Assembly: GCA_004796385.1 (NCBI GenBank)
Contig: QZLD01000188.1
Coordinates: 1 to 35,051, forward strand
DNA length: 35,051 bases
DNA from: Gammaproteobacteria bacterium
GTDB taxonomy: Bacteria; Pseudomonadota; Gammaproteobacteria; QZLD01
Direction of reading: 5' to 3'
A program made the position numbers and the translations under genes. The stretch's first letter is position 1. Each line of letters begins with the position of its first letter. The notes under the pieces are model-generated. The model did no database searches, was not told where the DNA came from, and saw nothing but the letters and a program-made list of their open reading frames with translations. Shown here piece by piece: positions 1 to 7,700 of this stretch.

Positions 1-150
1 ATTATGCGTTTCATTACTGGCTCGATTGGGTAACCCGGCCGCGCTATACCCGCGCAGGCCGGTATTCAGAAACAAAGGAAACGTCATTACCCGACTTGAG
101 CGGGTAATCCAGAAAGAAACAACGTCATACCGGCGAAGGCCGGTATCCAG
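1..150. repeat. Cluster of four degenerate palindromic repeats
   Basis: Four related short palindromes lie in the first 150 bases. The two clearest are ATTACCCG/CGGGTAAT (86-93 and 101-108, 7-base loop) and ATACCGGC/GCCGGTAT (127-134 and 139-146, 4-base loop). Each is preceded by GTC or CGTC and followed by TCCAG, and the units start 41 bases apart (82 and 123). A degenerate pair of the same two types lies at about 9-36 and 44-69. This resembles the dispersed 'GTCATTCCCGC...GCGGGAATCCAG' palindromes common in proteobacterial intergenic DNA. The block is GC-rich compared with the AT-rich genes that follow, and it probably marks the left edge of the locus. It may continue beyond the window start. 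Confidence 0.7.
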
Positions 151-165
151 AATAGAAAAAAGTAG

Positions 166-1044
166 ATGAACCAAAACGAACAAAACACAAGCATAGCAAC
201 AGATGACGAAATAGACCTAATAGAACTATTCAAAGTCTTCTGGGCACACAAGCTAATGATTGTAATCATCACAGCAATCTTTACAGCAGGTTCGGTTGCG
301 TACGCACTATATTTACCAAACATCTACACTGCAGAAGTTACCCTTGCACCAGTTAGTTCTGATGGTAATTCTTTATCTGGTGGGTTAGGTGCATTAGGAG
401 GGCTAGCTTCCCTAGCAGGTATCTCAACCTCAAGCGGAGGAGATACTGCTGCTAATATAGCAGTAATAAAATCCCGCCAATTCATAATGGAATTCATAAA
501 AGAAAATAATCTGTTGCCAATACTTTTTGCAGATGCATGGGATGCAGAAAATAAAAAGTGGTTTGTAGAAGATCAAAAACAGATCCCAACATTGCAAAAA
601 GGCTATGCCAAATTCTCAAATTATGTTTTAAGTATCTCTGAGAATAAAAAAACAGGATTAATGACCCTCAAAACAAGTTGGTATGATCCGGAGTTATCGG
701 CAAAGTGGGCTAATACAGTAGTCGAAAAGGCAAACTTATTTTTAAAGCAAAAAGCTATTGCTGAGGCAAACCAAAGTATTGCTTATCTAAAAGACCAAAT
801 AAATAATACAAGTGAAGTTGGTATTCAAGAATTGCTTTATAAGTTAATTGAAAAAGAACTGCAAACAACAAAACTTGCCAATGTTAGAAAGGAATATGCG
901 TTTAAAGTATTAGATCCTGCTCTAGTTCCAGAGTTAAAAAGTAAGCCGAAGAGGTTGTTGATTTGTGTGTTCGGTTCTATGTTGGGTTGCATTTTTTCTT
1001 GTATTTTAGTTTTGGTAGTAACTTTCAGAAAAAGATGCAGTTAA
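166..1044 (+). CDS. wzz: Wzz-type polysaccharide chain-length determinant
   Basis: This is an inner-membrane co-polymerase that sets the modal length of the Wzy-made polymer. The 292-residue protein has the family layout: a short cytoplasmic N-terminus with an acidic 'DEIDLIELFKVFW' segment, a first membrane helix at about 30-50, and a periplasmic domain with a Gly-rich stretch near 71-86 and a charged helical part around 195-245. A second helix at about 262-286 follows the characteristic Pro/Lys-rich 'PELKSKPKR' motif. There is no C-terminal kinase domain, so it is an O-antigen-type Wzz and not a Wzc-like fusion. ATG 166 has only a weak upstream AG-rich site. It is the first gene of the plus-strand operon, and its last 10 bases overlap the next gene. 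Confidence 0.9.
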   Translation: MNQNEQNTSIATDDEIDLIELFKVFWAHKLMIVIITAIFTAGSVAYALYLPNIYTAEVTLAPVSSDGNSLSGGLGALGGLASLAGISTSSGGDTAANIAVIKSRQFIMEFIKENNLLPILFADAWDAENKKWFVEDQKQIPTLQKGYAKFSNYVLSISENKKTGLMTLKTSWYDPELSAKWANTVVEKANLFLKQKAIAEANQSIAYLKDQINNTSEVGIQELLYKLIEKELQTTKLANVRKEYAFKVLDPALVPELKSKPKRLLICVFGSMLGCIFSCILVLVVTFRKRCS

Positions 1045-1820
1045 AAAAATGGCTTTGGAAAGAATTATATTTTGATGGTGTTGATTTGAACGAATTTTGT
1101 TTGCAAGGTATGAATAGGTATATTCAACCGGATGTAGAATATGGAAATTCTATTGGTTTCTATTCCGCAAGTAAAGCAAAGGATTTGCCTTATTCAGCTC
1201 TGGTGAGCAAACCAAGTGGTTTTATTTGGAATGGGGCTTTAGAAAAGACATCCATATCGATAAAAGATAGTTTTTTTCTAAATAAAACAAAGCTTGATAG
1301 GAAATTGGAATTTAGTCTAAATGAAGAATCATTACTTTTTGATTTTGTAAGCCGATTTGTTGTAATAAGCAAAAATGAAAGGCCGGCTGAAATAGCAGGT
1401 CAGAAAGTCGAGCACAAAAGCAGCAATATATACCGTCAATATTCAGCATGTCATTCTGCAATAGTTCCAGTAGGAAATGATCTGTTATTGGAGTTTTCTA
1501 GCATTGGTGCAGAAATCCCTCCAGGGTTTGATGAGGTTTTTTATATAAGGGATGAATCTCAGAGAGCTGGCATATATCGTTGGATAGTTCATCATAGGCT
1601 AATTGTAAACCCGCTAAAGGCTAACTTAATTCTTCGTTGCTGCAACCCAAGATTTGAAGGTGTGGTGCCATGGCAGAAATTCATCCCAGGCCAGCTGAAG
1701 CGCCAATTATTTAGAATTAGAGAAAAGGCTTTGCCATCATTTCCATTTATGGTTGTCGGAGAAGTAAGCGTTTCTGCAGGTGCGGACGTGAAGCTCCATA
1801 CAAAAGTTGAAATTATATGA
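1035..1820 (+). CDS. Unrecognised 261-residue protein, first of a three-gene set
   Basis: I do not recognise this family. The ORF track opens at 963 inside wzz, but the first 24 codons simply re-read wzz in another frame. ATG 1035, overlapping the wzz stop by 10 bases, is the better start (261 residues). The product has no signal peptide or membrane segment. It is rich in short hydrophobic alternating stretches, suggesting beta structure, and has paired cysteines in 'LRCCNP' and a Pro/aromatic-rich C-terminal part ('ALPSFPFMVVGEVSV'). It ends in an ATGA overlap with the next gene, so the three genes 1035-3383 are probably translationally coupled and act together. Location between wzz and wzx suggests a role in polymer modification, but this is inference from context only. 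Confidence 0.6.
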   Translation: MQLKKWLWKELYFDGVDLNEFCLQGMNRYIQPDVEYGNSIGFYSASKAKDLPYSALVSKPSGFIWNGALEKTSISIKDSFFLNKTKLDRKLEFSLNEESLLFDFVSRFVVISKNERPAEIAGQKVEHKSSNIYRQYSACHSAIVPVGNDLLLEFSSIGAEIPPGFDEVFYIRDESQRAGIYRWIVHHRLIVNPLKANLILRCCNPRFEGVVPWQKFIPGQLKRQLFRIREKALPSFPFMVVGEVSVSAGADVKLHTKVEII

Positions 1821-2716
1821 GGTCATTAGAGTACAAAAAAAGCGCAAAGGAATTGCTGCAATATTTGAACTTTAAGTTGGATGCTATAGAGGGATTTCCT
1901 GATCAGCCAACGTGGGGTTATGCGTTTACATTGCTAGCAGCTTTACAATACGAAGCAGATTTGAATAAAAATGAATTAGCCCAAAAGGCTCTGGCGCTCT
2001 ATGAAAAGCAGTCAAAACCCCAAAAAATATTTTCATGGGAATTTACCACATTTGCAATTAATTTATCTGCTACTTTAACTAAGGAGCAAAGAATACTCGA
2101 TCTTTGTGCGTATAAAGCAAAAGGGACTAGAATGATTAACTGGGCGCTTTTGCGGCAGTTAAATAAGGTATATACAGGTAAAGATAGTATTGTTACGGGA
2201 TTTATATTAAGAATAATTAAGCTATTATTTACAACTTCAGATGGACAGATACTTGATGAGTTTTATACCAGGTCTTTACAATATCATGCCTTTTGCTTAT
2301 TTGTGCTAACGGAATTGGATAAAACCGGGCGATACCCTTGGGTTTCTGACTGGCTTATAAGAGGGTGTAGGTTTTCGAATAAGATGATATTAAATGATGG
2401 GACAGCACTTTATATTGGTAGGGGGCAAGAGCAGATATTTGGATATGGCGCGTTGATTTATGCTCTTGAATATGTTGATAAGCATTACAAGCAAAAGTTT
2501 GAGTCTTCAATTGAAAAGGTGTGGCATCATGTAAGTTCATTTCAACGAGAAGATGGGTCGTATCCTTTGGTTTTAAGGTCGTATCAGGCTGAACATGGCG
2601 ATATTTCATATGATTCTGATAAGCCGCATGGTTGGTATAGCTATAATACACTGTATGATTATCAGCCATTTTTGGCATATTGTTTGTTGATGGCGGCGAA
2701 TGAAAGTGAAAAATAA
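1817..2716 (+). CDS. Probable alpha/alpha-toroid protein of unknown function
   Basis: This 299-residue cytoplasmic-looking protein has no signal peptide or membrane helix. It is strongly helical, with recurrent Trp/Tyr/Phe-rich segments: 'GRGQEQIFGYG' at about 201-211, 'FQREDGSYP' near 242-250, and 'YSYNTLYDY' near 274-282. The spacing of helices and aromatic/Gly motifs resembles the alpha/alpha-toroid domain found in polysaccharide lyases of the heparinase/alginate-lyase type and in glucuronyl C5-epimerase C-terminal domains. I cannot assign it to either. It starts by an ATGA overlap with the previous gene and overlaps the next by 17 bases. Because ugd in the same operon provides glucuronate, a uronate-directed activity is possible. 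This is a hypothesis. Confidence 0.55.
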   Translation: MRSLEYKKSAKELLQYLNFKLDAIEGFPDQPTWGYAFTLLAALQYEADLNKNELAQKALALYEKQSKPQKIFSWEFTTFAINLSATLTKEQRILDLCAYKAKGTRMINWALLRQLNKVYTGKDSIVTGFILRIIKLLFTTSDGQILDEFYTRSLQYHAFCLFVLTELDKTGRYPWVSDWLIRGCRFSNKMILNDGTALYIGRGQEQIFGYGALIYALEYVDKHYKQKFESSIEKVWHHVSSFQREDGSYPLVLRSYQAEHGDISYDSDKPHGWYSYNTLYDYQPFLAYCLLMAANESEK

Positions 2717-3383
2717 GCTAGCCCCGAATATTGTTCAGTTAGATTGTGGAGCTCAGGTTGTTTGGTGTACTCCTACAGGTGGATATGGTCACGTAGCTGA
2801 TGAGCAGCCAATGCCCTACATCCACTATAACGGACAACCTCTTACTCCTCGTTTTGGCGGAGAGGAGTCTGTGCGAAAATGCAGTAATATGTCGCTGCCC
2901 CTGCCTTATGGAAAACTTGCTAAGTGGCCAATAAGTCAAGAAATTTTCAATCTGCTGAGAAGAAGGGTGAATATTTATTGGCGAAATATAGTTAAGTCTT
3001 TCAACTCAAAAAAGCCATATTTTTTGTTTGCGGAACAGTTAAAATTCAAAAGAACAGAAAGTGGCTTTTCTGGCGAAAGTCCAATAATTAGTTTTGAAAG
3101 GCAATTTAGATATAATAAAACAGGCGTAGATGTTTATGATCGCATTGAATTTAAATGCTATTTAGAATTTAGCGAATTTTATTATGCCATGTGTCCAGAA
3201 ATTGTTACTCAATTGATAAGCTCACAAATTGAACTTTTACCAAGTGAATCTTCAAACTATAAGTTTAATATATCCGCATCAACAGGTGAAGCAGTGGTAA
3301 AATGTAAATTATTAAAGAGTATAAAATTTAAAGCAGGGGATATTTTGAAAGTTCATTATAATTACAGGATAAAAGGCGAGTAG
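2700..3383 (+). CDS. Unrecognised 227-residue protein, third of the three-gene set
   Basis: I do not recognise this family. The protein is soluble-looking and has no signal peptide. Its second half is rich in beta-type alternation ('FERQFRYNKTGVDVYDRIEFKCYLEF', shown here only to illustrate the alternating pattern, then 'YKFNISASTGEAVVKCKLL'), fitting a beta-sandwich. It starts at ATG 2700 inside the previous gene and stops 5 bases before the flippase gene. Helical-toroid lyases often carry a beta-sandwich after the toroid, so this could be the detached second domain of a two-part enzyme formed with the 1817-2716 product. That is inference from order and predicted fold only. Confidence 0.55.
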   Translation: MKVKNKLAPNIVQLDCGAQVVWCTPTGGYGHVADEQPMPYIHYNGQPLTPRFGGEESVRKCSNMSLPLPYGKLAKWPISQEIFNLLRRRVNIYWRNIVKSFNSKKPYFLFAEQLKFKRTESGFSGESPIISFERQFRYNKTGVDVYDRIEFKCYLEFSEFYYAMCPEIVTQLISSQIELLPSESSNYKFNISASTGEAVVKCKLLKSIKFKAGDILKVHYNYRIKGE

Positions 3384-3388
3384 TTAAG

Positions 3389-4651
3389 ATGAGTTTAAAA
3401 AAAGCCCTTAGCTACAGCGCGGTTGAATCGATTGGCTCGCGGGTATTTGATTTCATTACTCTATGGGTTGTATTGAATACATTGGAGACATCTGACCTTG
3501 CCAAGTTTGGATTGGCAACTTCAGCAATATTTATGTTTAATATGTTTCTTATGGCCCCTGAGACTGCGCTGTTTAAGTATCAAAAACAATGGGGGAAAAG
3601 CGGAGTATTAGAAAAATATTTAAGTGCGTTTGTTTCTTTTTCAGTATTTAAAATTTCGTTACATTACATTGCTGCTATTGTCGTTTTAATTGTAACGAAA
3701 GAGTTGAGCTGGGCATTTTATGCCGTAGTATTTTCTGCGATCACTCAGCAAATTCAGGCTGCCGAAATATCTCGGATATTTCATAGAATGGAGCTGAAAC
3801 AACGCAAGGTTGCTCATTTTGAAATAGTAAGCAAGGTAGCTTTAATGGCACTTTGCTTAGTTCTTTTTTTCAAAGCCTCTATAAAGATATATTTTGCAAT
3901 ATATTTTGGCTGGAGCTTTTTTGTTGCATTTTTATGGTTGTACAATCTAAATAGGACAAATGCATTTTCCATTGGTTTTTCATTGGAAAATGCAAGGCTT
4001 GTAAGGGATGCGTTATCTGGATATTCTTTTTGGACGCATATATCAGGGGTTATGACAGTATATATTTATAACGGTAGTCTATTATTTTTAGGCTGGCTGG
4101 GGACGCATGAAAATGACATAGCTTTATACACGGTAATAAATAAAGTTGCCAATCTGTTTTTCGTTATCCCAATGTTTTTTCAATCATTTGTGCCGGTTGT
4201 ATTAGCTAATTCTGGTATTGAATATCAAAGAAAATTCAATAAAGTGTTATTAGCCTCTGGCGCATTTTCTGTCGCTCAGTTCTTGTTTTTTCTTTTGTTT
4301 GGTCGTTTATTAGGACAGGTTTTTGGCTTAGAAACCCAAAGTGAAATTAATACTTTTTATGAATTGGGTTTGATAGCATCTTCAGGGATTCTAATATTAA
4401 ATGTGAGCAGACCTATTAGCACATATTTGTTAATTAAAAGCTCTCCTAAGCGGGTAATGTTATGCGTATTTATGCCTGCTGTACTTTTTGCAAGCCTTAT
4501 TTTTCCGGTCGCAATTAAAAAATGCGCCTTGATGGGCGCTGCATATGCTAGTGCATTTATTTATTTATTCGTGGCGGCTTTGCTGCTAATTCAATACATA
4601 CAAACCTTAAAGAAAAACCATGAAGATATCTGTTGTTATTCCAACGTATAA
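3389..4651 (+). CDS. wzx: Wzx-like polysaccharide flippase (first copy)
   Basis: This is a 420-residue polytopic membrane protein of the MATE/MVF superfamily, predicted to flip undecaprenyl-diphosphate-linked repeat units to the periplasm. I see about 12 hydrophobic segments spread over the whole length. The N-terminal pattern 'LKKALSYSAVESIGSRVFDF' and the following 'LAKFGLATSAIF' segment are typical of oligosaccharide flippases. ATG 3389 follows the previous stop by 5 bases. The 3' end overlaps the GT2 gene by 32 bases. A second flippase-like gene lies at 25138-26577, so this locus may export two different glycans, or one copy may serve another purpose. Substrate specificity cannot be read from sequence. 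Confidence 0.8.
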   Translation: MSLKKALSYSAVESIGSRVFDFITLWVVLNTLETSDLAKFGLATSAIFMFNMFLMAPETALFKYQKQWGKSGVLEKYLSAFVSFSVFKISLHYIAAIVVLIVTKELSWAFYAVVFSAITQQIQAAEISRIFHRMELKQRKVAHFEIVSKVALMALCLVLFFKASIKIYFAIYFGWSFFVAFLWLYNLNRTNAFSIGFSLENARLVRDALSGYSFWTHISGVMTVYIYNGSLLFLGWLGTHENDIALYTVINKVANLFFVIPMFFQSFVPVVLANSGIEYQRKFNKVLLASGAFSVAQFLFFLLFGRLLGQVFGLETQSEINTFYELGLIASSGILILNVSRPISTYLLIKSSPKRVMLCVFMPAVLFASLIFPVAIKKCALMGAAYASAFIYLFVAALLLIQYIQTLKKNHEDICCYSNV

Positions 4652-5405
4652 ACGCCCAGATTTGTTAAATAGATTGTTAATTTCTATAAGGAAGCAAAGC
4701 TTGCAGCCTCAAGAGGTTGTAGTGGTTGATGACTGTTCTGGCATGAGCCAGGAATATAATGCTTGTATAGAGAAATTTTTGGATGAACAGTTTGCAGTAA
4801 AATATATTTGTTTAGAAAAAAATAGTGGTGCTCCGAAGGCAAGAAATACTGGTATATTGGCTGCAAAAAATGACTGGATAGCTTTGGTAGATGATGATGA
4901 TGAATGGATGCCGCAGAAACTTGAAAAACAAGCTTGTTTAGTTGACGCATCAAAAAATGAAAGGTTAGGCTTAGTATATACTTGGACGCATGCGAAGGGG
5001 GAAAAGGGTCAAGAATCATATGATAGCTGTATTTCAGTGAAAGGCAATGGGCGGCAAGCGTTATTGAAAACTAACTTTATTATGTCTGCCTCTGTGTTAG
5101 TGAAGAAAAAGGCTATTATTGAGGCGGGGTTGTTTGATTTACGTTTGCCAAGCTGCCAGGACTGGGATATGTGGACAAAAATAGCACTTACTGGATATGA
5201 GCTGGATGTGGTTGAGGAAATATTAACCATTTATCACCGGCATGGCGGAGAGTCTATCGGACTCTCTCCGAGAGCAAAACTGGGTTATCGTATGTTTTTA
5301 GAGGCCCATAAGTGGCAGATATTGAAAAATACAGGTCCACTGAATTGGATTAAGAAGTTTTGGTTGTATATAAATGTTTGGAGAGCAACTCAAGGTGTCA
5401 AATAA
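4620..5405 (+). CDS. GT2-family glycosyltransferase
   Basis: This is a cytoplasmic GT-A fold glycosyltransferase that adds one sugar to the lipid-linked repeat unit. The N-terminus 'MKISVVIPTYKRPDLL' and the nucleotide-binding 'VVVVDDCS' (about 33-40) are classic GT2. 'GAPKARNTG' (about 70-78) precedes the metal-binding acidic cluster 'DDDDEW' at 91-96 (DXD equivalent). A 'CQDWDMW' segment near 180 supplies the probable catalytic-base region (ED-like). Length 261 is usual for small GT2 enzymes. There are no membrane helices. ATG 4620 lies inside the wzx 3' end, so translation is probably coupled. Donor and acceptor are not predictable. Confidence 0.85.
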   Translation: MKISVVIPTYKRPDLLNRLLISIRKQSLQPQEVVVVDDCSGMSQEYNACIEKFLDEQFAVKYICLEKNSGAPKARNTGILAAKNDWIALVDDDDEWMPQKLEKQACLVDASKNERLGLVYTWTHAKGEKGQESYDSCISVKGNGRQALLKTNFIMSASVLVKKKAIIEAGLFDLRLPSCQDWDMWTKIALTGYELDVVEEILTIYHRHGGESIGLSPRAKLGYRMFLEAHKWQILKNTGPLNWIKKFWLYINVWRATQGVK

Positions 5406-5409
5406 GCAG

Positions 5410-6510
5410 ATGAAACTGTCGATTTTAACCAATATGGTAGCCCCTTATAGAGTTCCATTCTTCAAGGCTGTTGCAGGAAGCGATCAGGTATCCAAACTGG
5501 AAATACTAACCTGTGTTGGTCGGGAAGTTGACAGGCAATGGGATATTGAAAACGACAATAGTTATAAAGTGAAGAGGCTTGGGGGCATTACTCTTAATTT
5601 AAATAAGGGTACAGATGCAAAGCGTATATTACACTTTCGATTTGGTATTTTTATATCTTTGATTATTAGCCGTCCCGATATTTTGATTATTGGTGATGCT
5701 TCATGGACAAGTTTTCTTGGTGCATTAGCATGTAAATTGCTTGGTATTCGCTATGTGGTATGGAATGAGATTACTACCAGATCTAAAGTTTCTCATGGCA
5801 TTGCAGCTAAGTTAAGGCGGTGGATGTATAGAGGAGCTGCTAAATTAGTAGCATCCTGCCAGATGGCAAAAGACTTCTTGCTCGATAATGGAGTCCCAGA
5901 TTCAAAAATTGGTATTGTGAATAACGCCGTTGATAACGAGTATTATCTTGGAAAACGAGCTGAATTAGAGCCGCAAAGATCAAGATTACGAGATGACCTG
6001 GGTATAGGTGTGGATGCGTTTTGCTTTATTTATGTAGGGCAGTTAATATCCAGAAAAAGAGTGTTGGAAACGCTAGATTTAATTGCAAAAGTGTCTGAAC
6101 AAACGCCTGTTCATTTAATCGTAGCAGGAACCGGTCCGCTTGAAGGTGAGATGAAAAACAAAGCTAAAGAGGTAGGTTTTGAATCAATAAGTTTTTGTGG
6201 TTATGCTCAACCTGATCGTCTATGTGAGTTGTATGTAGCTAGTGATGCCTTGATTCTGTTATCCGAAGATGAGCCGTGGGGAATGGTGGTTAATGAGGCA
6301 CTGTTATTTGGTAAGCCATATCTTGTTAGTGATTCCGTTGCCGCAGGTGTTGAGTTGGTGGAAAAGTGCATTTCTTCATTGGTGATCAAAAGTGAAGGTC
6401 CGAATACATCTGATATACAGAAATTTATTGAGATGACTGCAGCTAAAGAAACTTCATTTGTACCTAACGGACCCATTCAAATGGCAGAAAATTTATTTCG
6501 TACTATATGA
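5410..6510 (+). CDS. GT4-family glycosyltransferase
   Basis: This is a GT-B fold retaining glycosyltransferase. From ATG 5410 it has 366 residues. The ORF track extends to 5374, but that adds 12 codons overlapping the GT2 gene, while 'MKLSILTNMVAPYRVPFF' is a standard GT4 N-terminus. The C-terminal donor domain begins near 'FIYVGQLISRKR' (about 206-217). It contains 'GTGPLEGEMK' and the EX7E motif 'EPWGMVVNE' (E288/E296), followed by 'GKPYLVSD'. It starts 4 bases after the GT2 stop and ends with an ATGA overlap into wzy. Sugar specificity is unknown; GDP-mannose is one donor made by this locus. Confidence 0.85.
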   Translation: MKLSILTNMVAPYRVPFFKAVAGSDQVSKLEILTCVGREVDRQWDIENDNSYKVKRLGGITLNLNKGTDAKRILHFRFGIFISLIISRPDILIIGDASWTSFLGALACKLLGIRYVVWNEITTRSKVSHGIAAKLRRWMYRGAAKLVASCQMAKDFLLDNGVPDSKIGIVNNAVDNEYYLGKRAELEPQRSRLRDDLGIGVDAFCFIYVGQLISRKRVLETLDLIAKVSEQTPVHLIVAGTGPLEGEMKNKAKEVGFESISFCGYAQPDRLCELYVASDALILLSEDEPWGMVVNEALLFGKPYLVSDSVAAGVELVEKCISSLVIKSEGPNTSDIQKFIEMTAAKETSFVPNGPIQMAENLFRTI

Positions 6511-7700
6511 GAATAGAAAGAACTGTAGGCTTTTTGGCTGCTTTTTTAATTTCAGGGGCAGTTGTTAATGATGCATTAATTGTTCCTTATAACACATTTG
6601 TAAGTTGGGCAAAGTTACTATTTTTACTTGCCTTTATGTTTTTAATGCTTGGTGTGTTCAAAGCTAAAAAGCTATCTTCTCCTGATGCTTTGGTGGCAAT
6701 TTATTCTTTTTTATTTGTTTTATTTACGGTGCTTATTTCAGGGGGGGGGGTTGGAGATAGATTTGTTAGTATTTCTACCTCATTTTTCATTGGGGTTGTA
6801 TTCTATTTTGTAATTACAAGAACATCTGTCAGATATTTAGACCTAAAGAAGGCTTTTCTATTTTGGGTTGCTTTGAGCGTGGCTTTGGGGGTGTTGCAAG
6901 CGGCAACCGGGAATTTCTTTTTTACAGATAGGGTGTTTATTTCTACAGTAATACCATCTTTATATAGAGCTTCTGGGATGATGGGTGATCCAAACTATTT
7001 TGCGCTAATATGTCTTTTGGGGGCTACTTTATCCATAGGTAGGTCAAAGCATATATATGTTGCTGTTCATGCAGTATGCTTACTAGGAATAATACTTTCT
7101 GGCTCCCGAAGTGGGCTGCTGTGTTATTTGCTGCTGTTGATTCTGAAACGTTTTGAGACCTTTTTTTCCATTAAAAAATTTATGGTAGGTTCGTTATTTA
7201 TTATCGCTTTCATTTTAACTATTTATATTTGCAAAGATTATTTGCCAAGCAGCATTGCTATGATTTTTGAATTGTCTTCTTATAGTGAAGAGGCAGGCAG
7301 AAATTCACTAAGTGATAGAATGAGCGCAATAACCGCAGGATATTATTCTTTCATTAAAAATCCTTTGTTTGGGTATGGTATCGGTAATTTGACTCAGCAT
7401 CCATTAAATAACCATGGGCAGATGTCTCATAATACAATAGTAGAAATATTAGCTGAAAATGGTTTAACAGGATTATTTTTATATCTTATATTAAATCTAT
7501 CAGTTCTCAGGCAGATTAATAAATACAAAGCATTAAAAAAAATAGAAACTAGATGCTTAATGCTTTTTGTTGTTGTATTTAATATTATGTCCCTTACTAT
7601 TGTAACGCATTATAGTCGGTTATTTTTCTTTGTGCTTGGGATGTCTATGTTAGCTTTGCAGTCTTTTGAGAAAGAAAGAAAAAATCATGAATTTCTGTAA
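6507..7700 (+). CDS. wzy: Wzy-type O-antigen polymerase with an internal G10 tract
   Basis: This 397-residue integral membrane protein has about 10-12 hydrophobic segments and a large periplasmic loop roughly between residues 245 and 310. Recognisable O-antigen polymerase/ligase (Wzy_C) landmarks are 'ASGMMGDPNYFA' (about 151-162), 'SGSRSGLL' (about 197-204) and 'HNTIVEILAENGLTGL' (about 304-319). It would join exported repeat units into polymer, with its length set by Wzz. Because it lies inside an operon with wzx and wzz, polymerase fits better than ligase. A run of ten G residues at 6741-6750 encodes Gly-Gly-Gly after codon 78. The frame is open in this sequence, but loss or gain of one G would truncate the protein. 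Confidence 0.85.
   Translation: MRIERTVGFLAAFLISGAVVNDALIVPYNTFVSWAKLLFLLAFMFLMLGVFKAKKLSSPDALVAIYSFLFVLFTVLISGGGVGDRFVSISTSFFIGVVFYFVITRTSVRYLDLKKAFLFWVALSVALGVLQAATGNFFFTDRVFISTVIPSLYRASGMMGDPNYFALICLLGATLSIGRSKHIYVAVHAVCLLGIILSGSRSGLLCYLLLLILKRFETFFSIKKFMVGSLFIIAFILTIYICKDYLPSSIAMIFELSSYSEEAGRNSLSDRMSAITAGYYSFIKNPLFGYGIGNLTQHPLNNHGQMSHNTIVEILAENGLTGLFLYLILNLSVLRQINKYKALKKIETRCLMLFVVVFNIMSLTIVTHYSRLFFFVLGMSMLALQSFEKERKNHEFL
6741..6750. repeat. G10 homopolymer tract inside wzy
   Basis: Ten consecutive G residues sit in an otherwise AT-rich coding sequence (context 'ATTTCA-G10-TTGGAGAT'). It is the longest G run I see in the window; the next is about six. Poly-G tracts of this length are known contingency loci in other bacteria (Campylobacter, Neisseria) where slipped-strand mispairing switches genes on and off. 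Here the reading frame is intact, so the sequenced state would be 'on'. Confidence 0.85.

Noticed and set aside
1-150. Possible CRISPR array
   Set aside because: Only four degenerate palindromic units, no uniform repeat or unique spacers of even length, and no cas genes.
87-323. Minus-strand ORF of 78 codons at the window start
   Set aside because: It overlaps the palindromes and wzz, has no ribosome site or family look, and is a shadow.
963-1034. Upstream extension of the second gene to 963 as listed in the ORF track
   Set aside because: The 24 extra codons lie wholly inside the wzz membrane-helix coding region in another frame, and ATG 1035 gives the usual short overlap.
4684-5019. Minus-strand ORF of 111 codons inside the GT2 gene
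   Set aside because: It is a low-complexity His/Leu/Ser-rich shadow of a well-supported GT2 coding sequence.
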